From contig JAKAOQ010000034.1 of NCBI GenBank assembly GCA_021812105.1, positions 1 to 7,125 of the forward strand: a DNA stretch of 7,125 bases, in the 5' to 3' direction. Positions 1 to 6,159 of this stretch are shown in pieces (the first letter of the stretch is position 1; every line of letters begins with the position of its first letter). The notes below the pieces were generated by a model. It searched no databases and was not told where the DNA came from. It saw only the letters and a list, made by a program, of their open reading frames with translations. The position numbers were made by a program, and so were the translations under genes. The DNA is from Microcaldota archaeon (GTDB lineage: Archaea; Micrarchaeota; Micrarchaeia; Micrarchaeales; Micrarchaeaceae).

Positions 1-676
1 GCATGGCGCGGATAACCTTTCCATCGGTCTCTATCGTTAGCCTCGCGTCTGCCGCCTTCTGCTCGCTCGAATTCGGGTCTAGAAATATCTTACCCCCCAG
101 TTTTACGAATGTGCACGAGCTTACCGCCTTGCCAAGCGGGAGCGGTTTGATTCTCTCGTTCATTACCGCCTTGCCTTCCTTGTATCCAGGCATCTTTGCG
201 TCCGCTATCGCAGCTAGAGCAGCCAACATTCCGGCGTCGAAAAGATTTCCGTCGTTGTTTAGTATGTAAATATCGAGGTAAACGCTCCACGCCTTCCCCT
301 CTTCGATCAGCAGGGAGTGCAGATCTATGTATTCCGCCGCTCTTATCCCCCTGTCTATTACCCTCGCCAACTCTATCGCTTCTGGGGTAGGAGGCCCTGG
401 TTCGTATTCGGGGTCTGCCAGAGGAAGCATCTCCGCAGATACGACCAGGTTGCCCATATCCGGAGTATCCTCCATCGGTGTGTCGACGATCATCTTTATC
501 CCGACCATTACCCTGGTTAAACCAAGGTCTACCTGCGATGAACCTTCAGCGTTTTTTATGATCCCGCTTGACACCTTTATGCTCCTGAAATCGTAGGCCT
601 TCCTGCCATCCTCACGTACGTCCTTCGCCGCGAGTTCCCTTATATACTTGCTGTTTACGTAGTCCATTGCTTTCAT
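1..676 (-). CDS. rrp42: Exosome complex subunit Rrp42 (partial, C-terminus outside window)
   Basis: This is the non-catalytic RNase PH-type subunit of the archaeal exosome. It alternates with Rrp41 in a hexameric ring that degrades or tails RNA 3' ends in the cytoplasm. The frame is open from an ATG at 676 to the window edge, giving 225 residues of an expected 260 or so. Visible family landmarks are EDGR at residues 22-25, the GPPTPEAIELARVIDRGIR stretch at 94-112, and NNDGNLFDAGMLAALAA at 140-156. The last is the Rrp42 counterpart of the Rrp41 active-site region and lacks the paired catalytic aspartates. The start lies four bases after the rrp41 stop, and a GAGGTAA sequence inside the rrp41 end can act as ribosome binding site. 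It is the last visible gene of the operon. Identification is by recognition of the conserved segments and of the rrp4-rrp41-rrp42 order. Confidence 0.95.
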   Translation of the reverse strand, partial: MKAMDYVNSKYIRELAAKDVREDGRKAYDFRSIKVSSGIIKNAEGSSQVDLGLTRVMVGIKMIVDTPMEDTPDMGNLVVSAEMLPLADPEYEPGPPTPEAIELARVIDRGIRAAEYIDLHSLLIEEGKAWSVYLDIYILNNDGNLFDAGMLAALAAIADAKMPGYKEGKAVMNERIKPLPLGKAVSSCTFVKLGGKIFLDPNSSEQKAADARLTIETDGKVIRAM

Positions 677-680
677 ATTA

Positions 681-1424
681 TCATCTCTTTACCTCTTCGC
701 CCGGGGCGCTGTATACGTCTATCAGCGCCTGCCTCTGTATGGCGCTTATCTTCTTTCCCGCTTCCTGTATCATTCCAAGGGCGGTATGGAATTGCTCCTT
801 CGTGAGCCCGCCGTCCATCTGCAGCAGGAGTATGTCGCCGTTCCTGTGCGCTATTGCCGTAGGCATGTCGGCATCTGAGTAGTTGTCCTCTATCATGTTC
901 AGGTCGAGCACCACGTGCTCGTCGATCCTGCCCGCAGATACGGCGTATACCAGGTCCTTCATGGGTATGCCCGCGTTCGCGAGGGCAACCGATGCTGCCG
1001 TAAGCCCCGCGGCCCTCGTGCCGCCATCGCTCTGAAGTATCTCGATGTACACGTCTATCTCGTTGTTCGGGAATTCCTCCAGCAGCACCACGTTTTCGAA
1101 GGCTTCCCTTATAACCTTTGATATCTCCGTGGCTCTCCTGTTCGGCCCCGTCCTTCCGTGGCCCTCGAGCGACGAAAACGGCGCCATCTGATACCTGCAT
1201 CGCAAGACCGCCTTCGCAGGGTCTGCGTCGCGCCTGGGCACTACTTCCTTCGGCCCGTACACCGCGACGAGAACCTTGTTGTTCCCCCATTCAAGATACG
1301 CGGACCCGTTTGCGTTCTTTACCACGCCCGCGCTTATCCTGAGCGGCCTCAGCTCGTCGAACGCCCTTCCGTCAAGTCTCTTCCCGTTTACGAGTAATTC
1401 CGGTTTGTTAGCTTTTGATGCCAT
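681..1424 (-). CDS. rrp41: Exosome complex catalytic subunit Rrp41
   Basis: Rrp41 is the phosphorolytic subunit of the archaeal exosome. It removes 3' nucleotides from RNA using phosphate and can run in reverse to add heteropolymeric tails. The 247-residue length is normal. Seen in the sequence: the N-terminal RLDGRAFDELRPLRI (16-30), the RNA/phosphate-binding GPNRRATEI region with Arg96-Arg97, the SDGGTRAAG phosphate loop (132-140), and NYSDADMPTA (181-190), whose acidic residues match the metal and catalytic positions of the family. All the key sites appear intact, so the enzyme should be active. The ATG at 1424 is preceded by GAGGT seven bases upstream, which overlaps the rrp4 stop codon; this fixes the start and implies coupled translation. 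Its pairing with Rrp42 directly downstream is the standard archaeal arrangement. Confidence 0.97.
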   Translation of the reverse strand: MASKANKPELLVNGKRLDGRAFDELRPLRISAGVVKNANGSAYLEWGNNKVLVAVYGPKEVVPRRDADPAKAVLRCRYQMAPFSSLEGHGRTGPNRRATEISKVIREAFENVVLLEEFPNNEIDVYIEILQSDGGTRAAGLTAASVALANAGIPMKDLVYAVSAGRIDEHVVLDLNMIEDNYSDADMPTAIAHRNGDILLLQMDGGLTKEQFHTALGMIQEAGKKISAIQRQALIDVYSAPGEEVKR

Positions 1425-1433
1425 ATGATTACC

Positions 1434-2060
1434 TCATTCAATTTTTCTTTCGTTGTTTTTGCTCTTGCTTATAAGCACTTCCTTTATCTTCTCCGTCAAT
1501 CCGGGCATGTGGGCTTCTCTCTCTATCCTTAGTATTACTTCTGTTGCAAGCGCTATGTCGCCGCCCCTCAGCCATATCAGCCCGTTTGAACCGATGATCA
1601 TGTCGCACCTGGCGATTTCTGATATCTGCTTCGCCATCGTGTTGGCCTTTCCGAGAACCCGTGGTATCTTCGTGGGTTTTATCTTTAGGACCATCCCTCC
1701 GCGCAGCTCTTTCGGATTTGAAAGTATGACTTCTTTCTTGCCGTTTATCCTGTCTACTATAGCCTCTATCACCTCCCCGACCTTGAGTACGCTTCTGCTG
1801 TACTTGCCCAAAAGCAGGACCCCGGTTCTGAAGGAGCAGAGGTCTACGGTGTACGTGTTGTTCCTTCCTACTTCCTCTATAGTGCCGACCACGGTGTCGT
1901 CAATCTTGGGAGTCCATGTTCCCTCAAGCGGTACGATCCTCTTTCCCTGCTCATCGTAGAAACCCACCGCGGACGCGAGGCTCTTGCCGTCTTCCACGTA
2001 CACGTTTACCGAGCTTACGCCTTCTTTTACTTCATCTCCTGGGATAATTATGCTCTTCAT
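1434..2060 (-). CDS. rrp4: Exosome RNA-binding cap subunit Rrp4
   Basis: Rrp4 forms the RNA-binding cap on the Rrp41-Rrp42 ring and feeds substrates into the central channel. The protein has 208 residues, slightly short for the family. It shows an N-terminal domain starting IIPGDEV, an S1 domain at about 54-112 (VGTIEEVG through the KKEVILSN stretch), and a KH domain at about 120-185 containing IPRVLGKAN and the Rrp4-type GSNG signature (157-160). That signature separates it from Csl4, which has a zinc ribbon instead. The ATG at 2060 was chosen because PGDEV normally begins near residue 6 and GAGGG lies just upstream. A longer reading from 2126 would overlap SBDS by 41 bases and add 22 residues unlike the family. 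The spacer to the SBDS stop is 25 bases. Confidence 0.95.
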   Translation of the reverse strand: MKSIIIPGDEVKEGVSSVNVYVEDGKSLASAVGFYDEQGKRIVPLEGTWTPKIDDTVVGTIEEVGRNNTYTVDLCSFRTGVLLLGKYSRSVLKVGEVIEAIVDRINGKKEVILSNPKELRGGMVLKIKPTKIPRVLGKANTMAKQISEIARCDMIIGSNGLIWLRGGDIALATEVILRIEREAHMPGLTEKIKEVLISKSKNNERKIE

Positions 2061-2085
2061 TCCCTCACGCTTCGATTCAATCTGG

Positions 2086-2769
2086 TTACTGCACAAGCTT
2101 TGTGGTAGCCTTGCCCTGCGTGGCATTGCTGAGCCTTAGATAGAAATCGCTCTGCATACCTGCCGGAAACTCCACAATAGCAGAAAGGCTCCCGTTGGGA
2201 AGCCACTGCTCCGACTTCAATCCGAACTGTTTAAGTATTCCATAGCACCTGTTCGTGTATTCTGGGGGTATCACTACCTCGACCTTTGCCACAGAGAATT
2301 TTATTGGAAGTATGATGCTGAGCTTCTTCACTATCGCATCAACCTGCGAGCTCGCGCTCTTGAATGGATCTATGGAGACCCTAGCCTCCGCCATGGCGTT
2401 TTCCAGCCTGAGTGGCGGCATGGGAGCGTTGGTTCTCGGGTCTATCGCGTTCTTCGATATTATCTCTATGACCTGCCTCCTCTTCTCCTCCAGAAGCTTC
2501 TGCCTCTGCTCAGTAGTTATAGGGACGTTCCCCTCCTTGAGTATGGTTTCAGCTATCTTGGAGATATCCTCGGTACCGAAAACCTTCTTTATCTTGTCCT
2601 CGCTCTGCCTCTCCCCCTTCCTCGCGTCCTTGAATACCACTTCAACGTCCAGGACCGACAGGGGGTCGCTGCGCTTTCCCGTTACGAATTCGTACGCCAT
2701 ATTCGCGTCAACTATAATCTCGAAGTTGTCTCCTCCCTTGGAGAACTTGACTATGCTGGTTTTACCCAT
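2086..2769 (-). CDS. sbds: Ribosome maturation protein SBDS (Sdo1)
   Basis: SBDS is a three-domain RNA-binding protein. In eukaryotes it works with EFL1 to release the anti-association factor eIF6 from the large ribosomal subunit; archaea are expected to use it in a related large-subunit step. The 227-residue length is normal. The FYSH domain occupies about 1-88 and ends with the typical ITTEQR (84-89). The helical middle domain contains KRRQVIEIISKNAIDPRTN and the PMPPLRLENAMAEA motif (116-129). The third, ferredoxin-like domain covers about 161-227. The ATG lies nine bases after the psmA stop and has no clear Shine-Dalgarno sequence, so translation probably depends on coupling to psmA. Its place between psmA and rrp4 is the conserved archaeal arrangement. 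Confidence 0.96.
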   Translation of the reverse strand: MGKTSIVKFSKGGDNFEIIVDANMAYEFVTGKRSDPLSVLDVEVVFKDARKGERQSEDKIKKVFGTEDISKIAETILKEGNVPITTEQRQKLLEEKRRQVIEIISKNAIDPRTNAPMPPLRLENAMAEARVSIDPFKSASSQVDAIVKKLSIILPIKFSVAKVEVVIPPEYTNRCYGILKQFGLKSEQWLPNGSLSAIVEFPAGMQSDFYLRLSNATQGKATTKLVQ

Positions 2770-2778
2770 AAGAAATCA

Positions 2779-3474
2779 TCAGAGGTATTTTGCTACATCC
2801 GCGCTGGAGAACATCTTGTATCCCTGTGCCTTGTTTATAGTTGAGATTTCGAGGTCGTCAGGAGTCAGTTTCTTCTCCCCGAGTTTCTTTATTATGGACA
2901 CCGACAGGCCTATCGCATCGTCCTTCTTTATGTCGTCTTTGTACTCCTTTATCAGTATGTCCTCTGCCGCCTTCTTTCCGGAACCTATCGCTACGGCCTT
3001 GTACCCCAGGAACGCCGCATCTGGACCTATCTCGAACAGTTTTTTGTCGCTGTCGACTCCGCCGACAAGCATAGATATTCCGTAGGGCCTCATTCCTCCG
3101 TACTGGGTAGCCATCTGCAGCTCTTCGGCTATTTCCCTGGCTATCGTCTCAACGGACTCGGTCTCGTCGTAGATCATCCTGTGGCTCTGCGCCTTGCTCC
3201 TCATTACGCTTACCATGTGCAGTCCGTCTGATACTATTCCGCTGTATGTGACGGCTATGTGTGAATCTACCTTGAATATCTTCTGAAGCGTGCTCGGAAC
3301 AGCTAGGGGTATGGTTATATTCCTGTGGGCCACGAAAACAACGGCTTCGTCGCTGATCATGCCTATAGATGTGGCTCCTTTCCTAACTGCTTCCTTTGCG
3401 TACTCGACCTGGAACAGCCTGCCCGTAGGATCGAACATTACTCCTCTATCATATGCTTGTATGTTTGGATACAT
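2779..3474 (-). CDS. psmA: 20S proteasome alpha subunit
   Basis: PsmA forms the outer, non-catalytic rings of the 20S proteasome, which gate substrate entry and dock regulatory ATPases. The 231 residues show the gate YDR motif (8-10), the alpha-type signature region from FDPTGRLFQVEYA (14-26), GATSIG (33-38), and MRPYGISML (128-136), the RPYG hallmark of alpha subunits. A lysine near residue 65 matches the pocket that binds the HbYX tail of proteasomal ATPases. There is no beta-type propeptide or N-terminal catalytic Thr. The ATG at 3474 was chosen because AGGTGA lies four bases upstream and the N-terminus then fits the family; an in-frame GTG at 3492 would add six residues and swallow the ribosome binding site. 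It heads the psmA-SBDS-rrp4-rrp41-rrp42 unit. The beta subunit is not in this window. Confidence 0.97.
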   Translation of the reverse strand: MYPNIQAYDRGVMFDPTGRLFQVEYAKEAVRKGATSIGMISDEAVVFVAHRNITIPLAVPSTLQKIFKVDSHIAVTYSGIVSDGLHMVSVMRSKAQSHRMIYDETESVETIAREIAEELQMATQYGGMRPYGISMLVGGVDSDKKLFEIGPDAAFLGYKAVAIGSGKKAAEDILIKEYKDDIKKDDAIGLSVSIIKKLGEKKLTPDDLEISTINKAQGYKMFSSADVAKYL

Positions 3475-3478
3475 CAAT

Positions 3479-3483
3479 TCACC
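3479..3483 (-). promoter_or_regulatory. Ribosome binding site of psmA
   Basis: GGTGA lies four bases upstream of the ATG at 3474 and is complementary to the CACCUCC tail typical of archaeal 16S rRNA. It decides the psmA start in favour of the ATG over the upstream GTG. Confidence 0.75.
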
Positions 3484-3503
3484 TTTTAGCACGAATGTCT
3501 GAG

Positions 3504-3513
3504 TTTTTATAAA
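3504..3513 (-). promoter_or_regulatory. TATA box for the psmA-SBDS-exosome unit
   Basis: TTTATAAAAA on the minus strand is a good archaeal TATA element, centred about 35 bases upstream of the psmA ATG. A start site about 26 bases downstream would fall near 3483, giving a leader of roughly nine bases that is almost only the ribosome binding site. It sits in the 95-base gap between rnp2 and psmA, the largest gap inside the superoperon, and suggests that psmA and the four genes after it can be transcribed independently. Placement is by sequence pattern only. Confidence 0.6.
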
Positions 3514-3569
3514 CGCAAGACAACGAGATAAGAATGATTGCTACTGTAAGAGTCTTTAGTTGTAATACT

Positions 3570-3938
3570 TTAATAATCTTGCGCTGGTGTAGTTTTAGGC
3601 TTCTCCTGTGGTTGCGCACCGCGCTCATGCTCGTAGTGTTTGAGTAGCGCTTTTAGCGTCCCTGAGCTCTTGGTAGTGTAGAAGAATGCGTCCTCTCCGT
3701 TGAGCTTCTTTATCATCGAGAGCGCCAGGATGCAGTCTCCCGCTCCAGAGAGGCTTGACCTCAGCACAAAGTAGCCGTCTTCCAGCATCTTTGCGAGCTT
3801 GGGATTCGCGTCGGCGTAGTGCAGCTCCCCGAGCATCTTCAGCAGCTCGCGGTATAGCCCGTGCTCGAATTCCTGCGCGGCTTCCTGAGCTACCCTGCCA
3901 GAGTACTTCACCAGTATGTAGCGCCTCTTCTCCTTCAT
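3570..3938 (-). CDS. rnp2: RNase P protein component 2 (Pop5/Rpp14 family)
   Basis: Pop5 is a protein subunit of archaeal RNase P. It pairs with Rpp30 and helps the catalytic RNA cleave the 5' leader from precursor tRNAs. The 122-residue protein opens with KRRYILVKYSG, the usual start of this family. It carries the GYFVLRSSLSGAGDCILAL segment (55-73), followed by the SSGTLKAL motif (91-98) that matches the family's SGTIK. The last 20 residues are polar and Pro/Gln/Lys-rich, probably a disordered tail. The ATG follows the rnp3 stop without any gap (TGAATG) and no upstream Shine-Dalgarno is visible, so it is probably translated by re-initiation after rnp3. Rpp30 and Pop5 side by side upstream of psmA is the conserved superoperon order, which strengthens the call. 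Confidence 0.9.
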   Translation of the reverse strand: MKEKRRYILVKYSGRVAQEAAQEFEHGLYRELLKMLGELHYADANPKLAKMLEDGYFVLRSSLSGAGDCILALSMIKKLNGEDAFFYTTKSSGTLKALLKHYEHERGAQPQEKPKTTPAQDY

Positions 3939-4454
3939 TCAAACGCCTGAAATTGACCTGTTTACAACGCCTATGCTTTCCCGCACATAGGACTCATTGC
4001 CCGTTATCATCTTGCCAAGTTCCAGAAGCTGTCCGGTAGACAGCATGAATTGTGCCGATGGTGCCATGCTGGCTAGGGAGACCTTGGCCCCGAAACGCCT
4101 CGCCTCGGAGAATGTCTTCCTCATAAAGTAGATGTTCTTGCTTCTAACAAGGCCGTATGTAGAGGTTATCCTCTCCATGGGCAGGCACAGGACCGCGTCG
4201 TTGTCTTTTATCCTTGCGAGTAGTGACCTGCCCACTCCAATCCGCTTCGGCAGTATGAACTTGCCGTACTTGGCGCGCGCAGCGAGACCGTTCTCGTCTG
4301 AGCCGGTGAACATTGCTGCATCGCCAGTCTTTCCAGCGCCTTCGTCCAGGTCTGACATTCTAAAATCCTTCCCGCTTGCGAATATCTTTTTGTAGCCCAG
4401 CAGTGTGGTTGTTTTCTCATCGGCGTTGCAACCGGCCGCGACAATATCATACAT
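3939..4454 (-). CDS. rnp3: RNase P protein component 3 (Rpp30 family)
   Basis: Rpp30 is the TIM-barrel-like partner of Pop5 in archaeal RNase P. The protein opens MYDIVAAG, the typical first strand, and contains ADEKTTTLLGYKKI (11-24). The helix-strand-helix part SKNIYFMRKTFSEARRFGAK (105-124) leads to LASMAPSAQFMLST (127-140), which corresponds to the family's conserved serine/alanine loop, and ends in a C-terminal helix after LLELGKMI. At 171 residues it is shorter than the roughly 200-240 usual for archaeal Rpp30, with the barrel core trimmed. ATG at 4454 is preferred because the family begins with M-Y-D; TTG codons at 4460 and 4463 are in frame, and the one at 4460 has better spacing to the GAGGTG at 4466-4471. 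Identity rests on motif likeness plus position next to Pop5. Confidence 0.85.
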   Translation of the reverse strand: MYDIVAAGCNADEKTTTLLGYKKIFASGKDFRMSDLDEGAGKTGDAAMFTGSDENGLAARAKYGKFILPKRIGVGRSLLARIKDNDAVLCLPMERITSTYGLVRSKNIYFMRKTFSEARRFGAKVSLASMAPSAQFMLSTGQLLELGKMITGNESYVRESIGVVNRSISGV

Positions 4455-4465
4455 TTCCAACAAAG

Positions 4466-4471
4466 CACCTC
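4466..4471 (-). promoter_or_regulatory. Ribosome binding site of rnp3
   Basis: GAGGTG overlaps the orc1/cdc6 stop codon and lies 11 bases before the ATG at 4454, or five before an in-frame TTG at 4460. This placement couples rnp3 to orc1/cdc6 and leaves the exact start open by two codons. Confidence 0.6.
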
Positions 4472-5699
4472 AGGCCGCGTCACCCCGGTCCTGCTCGCTG
4501 TGCTCGGATTTAACCTCGAAGAGATCCTTGTCCAGCACGTCCTTTATCTTCTTCGCCGGATATAGGAGTTTTATAAGCTTGGTGTGGCCGCGTATGCCTT
4601 TGCCGGATTCGTATGAAAGTATGAGGCCTTGCATCTGGAGCTCTGACAGGTACTTCCTGTACCACCTCTCGCTCTTGCACTCCCTGTGCATCCCCTCGGC
4701 TATGGATTTGTACCTGTTGTAGACCTCGCCGCTGAAAAGGTAGGTGTCAACTCCATCGGTCAGCTTCTTGTACGTTCCGCCGCTGTTGCTGAGCACCGCC
4801 AGAGAGTATAGGAGAAGCTTCTGATGCTCTGGCAGCGTTGAAATAAGATCGTAAACTACTTCGTTTTCGGCTATTTTTAGCGCGCGCTGGACCGTATCTA
4901 CTGTTATTTTGCTGGAGTCATCCTCTTCGGCTATTTCGCCAGCTTTCGAGAGTACAGTAAGCGAGAACCTGGCGTCCCCGCCCTCCCTGGCGGAGGAAGC
5001 CGCCACGAACCTCAGCACCTCTTCGTCTATCGTGTTGGGCTTGAACCCCTTCTCCGCCCTGTCCCTGATTATGGCGTAAAGCTCGTTGGCGTTGTAAGGA
5101 GCGAATACGAGCTCGTTCTCGTACAGCGCCGAAAGGCTCCTTGGATCGAGATCGTCTTTGAACGATATCTTGTTTGATATCCCTATTATCGACACTCCGC
5201 CAGCCTTTATATCGCTGTTTATCCTGGTGAGCGTGTATATAAGGTCGTCGAGGTCCTTTACCACGTCTATCTCGTCAAGCACCGCAACAAGTATCTTGTT
5301 GTCTTCCTCTATCCAGCTAGCTAGCTTTTCGTACAGGTCCACGGCCCCGTAGCCGCGCTTTGCGTACGTAGGCATATGGTCGCTTATTATCTTGTTCAGC
5401 ACCCTGAACCTCGAGTTGTAGATCCTGCAGTTAATGTAGGATATCTTCGCCTTGGTGTTTGGTATCTTGTTTACCTCCTCGATCACGTATCTTGTGCACG
5501 ACGTCTTCCCGGTTCCCGTCTTACCGTATATGAATAGATTCCTTCCCTTCTCGCCCTTTAGCGCGGGTGCTATGTTTCTCTCTATGTTGTTTATCTCCTT
5601 GTCCCTGAATTGGAGCTTGTGAGGCACGAAGTGCGGCGACAAGACTTCCCGCTCCGCGAAAATCTTGGATTCTACAAGCAGGTCGCTAAGATTCGACAT
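4470..5699 (-). CDS. cdc6: Orc1/Cdc6 replication initiator ATPase
   Basis: Orc1/Cdc6 proteins bind origin recognition boxes and load the MCM helicase. The 409 residues are a normal length. The AAA+ part shows Walker A GKTGTGKT (59-66), Walker B with LVAVLDEID (137-145), the sensor 1 Asn in GISN (173-176), an arginine in DPRSLS near 187, and the sensor 2 Arg in GDARFSL (241-247), so ATP binding and hydrolysis look intact. A winged-helix domain spans about 285-395, with a recognition-helix region RWYRKYLSELQMQGLI and a wing ending RGHTKLIKL. The last 15 residues are charged and probably disordered. The ATG at 5699 has GGAGGT four bases upstream. Unusually for an initiator gene, it is packed 15 bases ahead of the RNase P genes. 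Archaea often keep an origin beside this gene, but no convincing origin is visible here. Confidence 0.96.
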   Translation of the reverse strand: MSNLSDLLVESKIFAEREVLSPHFVPHKLQFRDKEINNIERNIAPALKGEKGRNLFIYGKTGTGKTSCTRYVIEEVNKIPNTKAKISYINCRIYNSRFRVLNKIISDHMPTYAKRGYGAVDLYEKLASWIEEDNKILVAVLDEIDVVKDLDDLIYTLTRINSDIKAGGVSIIGISNKISFKDDLDPRSLSALYENELVFAPYNANELYAIIRDRAEKGFKPNTIDEEVLRFVAASSAREGGDARFSLTVLSKAGEIAEEDDSSKITVDTVQRALKIAENEVVYDLISTLPEHQKLLLYSLAVLSNSGGTYKKLTDGVDTYLFSGEVYNRYKSIAEGMHRECKSERWYRKYLSELQMQGLILSYESGKGIRGHTKLIKLLYPAKKIKDVLDKDLFEVKSEHSEQDRGDAA

Positions 5700-5703
5700 C
5701 AGT

Positions 5704-5709
5704 ACCTCC
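5704..5709 (-). promoter_or_regulatory. Ribosome binding site of orc1/cdc6
   Basis: GGAGGT, four bases before the ATG at 5699, is the strongest Shine-Dalgarno match in the window and fixes the start. It lies within a few bases of the transcription start predicted from the TATA box at 5728-5737. Confidence 0.8.
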
Positions 5710-5727
5710 GTGTTATATTGTGGATAA

Positions 5728-5737
5728 TTTATTTAAA
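5728..5737 (-). promoter_or_regulatory. TATA box of the orc1/cdc6-rnp3-rnp2 unit
   Basis: TTTAAATAAA on the minus strand is centred about 34 bases upstream of the orc1/cdc6 ATG, almost the same spacing as at psmA. An AACC sequence just upstream could serve as a TFB recognition element. The spacing predicts a leader of only about eight bases. An AATATAAC sequence nearer the gene is too close to the start codon to act as its TATA box. Confidence 0.6.
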
Positions 5738-5754
5738 TTGGTTCCTTTTTTCTG

Positions 5755-5794
5755 GTTGTATCTTCCACTACACGAAGATATTTTGATACACAAC
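5755..5794. repeat. Nested inverted repeats upstream of orc1/cdc6
   Basis: An inner perfect inverted repeat (TATCTTC at 5759-5765 and GAAGATA at 5774-5780, spacer CACTACAC) is enclosed by an imperfect outer one (GTTGTATC at 5755-5762 against GATACACAAC at 5785-5794, which has two extra bases). The block lies about 20 bases upstream of the orc1/cdc6 TATA box and 33 bases beyond the aIF1A stop. It could be an operator, a protein-binding site for the initiator, or an RNA hairpin at the end of the aIF1A transcript. No T-run follows on the minus strand, so it is not an obvious terminator. Confidence 0.55.
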
Positions 5795-5826
5795 AGATTA
5801 TGCGGATTTTCCGACCAACGAAGCGG

Positions 5827-6150
5827 TCAGAGATTGTTCATAAAGCCGTCCCTGCGCAGCACGTCTGCGTCCATCCTGCTGTATCTCCATAGTATGTCCC
5901 CCCTCTCGTTCGACTGCACTACCCAGGGCTTTACCAGGACAACGTCGTTTACCTTTATCCAGAACCTCCTCCTCAGCCTTCCGGGTATCGTGCACGTCCT
6001 CTCGTTGCCGTCGCTGCATCTGACTATGAAGTTCGTAGCTCCGGCGGCTTTGTCCACTATACCGACTACCTCCCCCTGGCCGGGGCGTTTTGTAGAATAG
6101 GTAATTGGCGCACCCCTCCTCGCATCGTGAAATCTTGATTCTCCTCTCAT
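5827..6150 (-). CDS. eif1A: Translation initiation factor aIF1A
   Basis: aIF1A is a small OB-fold protein that binds the A site of the 30S subunit and helps scan or fix the start codon together with aIF1 and aIF2. The 107-residue product has a basic N-terminal tail, then an S1-like OB domain at about 25-92. Within it are GEVVGIVDKAAG (27-38), the RCSDGNERTCTIPGRLRRR segment (44-62) and WIKVNDVVLVKPW (64-76), followed by the family's DILWRYS (85-91). Length fits archaeal members. The ATG at 6150 is preferred; an in-frame GTG two codons upstream is possible, and neither has a clear Shine-Dalgarno site. It starts nine bases after the aIF2-beta stop, so the two initiation factors are very likely co-transcribed and coupled. 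Confidence 0.93.
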   Translation of the reverse strand: MRGESRFHDARRGAPITYSTKRPGQGEVVGIVDKAAGATNFIVRCSDGNERTCTIPGRLRRRFWIKVNDVVLVKPWVVQSNERGDILWRYSRMDADVLRRDGFMNNL

Positions 6151-6159
6151 AAACACACT

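Noticed and set aside
673..1290. Second minus-strand frame of 205 codons over rrp41
   Set aside because: The product is Arg/Gly-rich low-complexity sequence without any family motif, while the overlapping rrp41 frame is fully conserved.
2061..2126. N-terminal extension of Rrp4 from 2126
   Set aside because: It overlaps the end of SBDS by 41 bases and adds residues not found in the family; the ATG at 2060 has a nearby GAGGG.
2255..3085. Long plus-strand open frame (276 codons)
   Set aside because: It is the complement of SBDS and psmA, both clearly identified on the minus strand; the translation is rich in Ser, Phe and Leu, as shadow frames usually are.
5744..5752. T-rich run as a transcription terminator
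   Set aside because: The T-run is on the plus strand, where no gene ends here; on the minus strand it reads as A-rich and cannot be an archaeal T-run terminator.
5700..5826. Replication origin upstream of orc1/cdc6
   Set aside because: There is only one partial origin-box-like half site, no G-run and no repeated boxes flanking an AT-rich element, so it is reported as a candidate binding site and not annotated as an origin.
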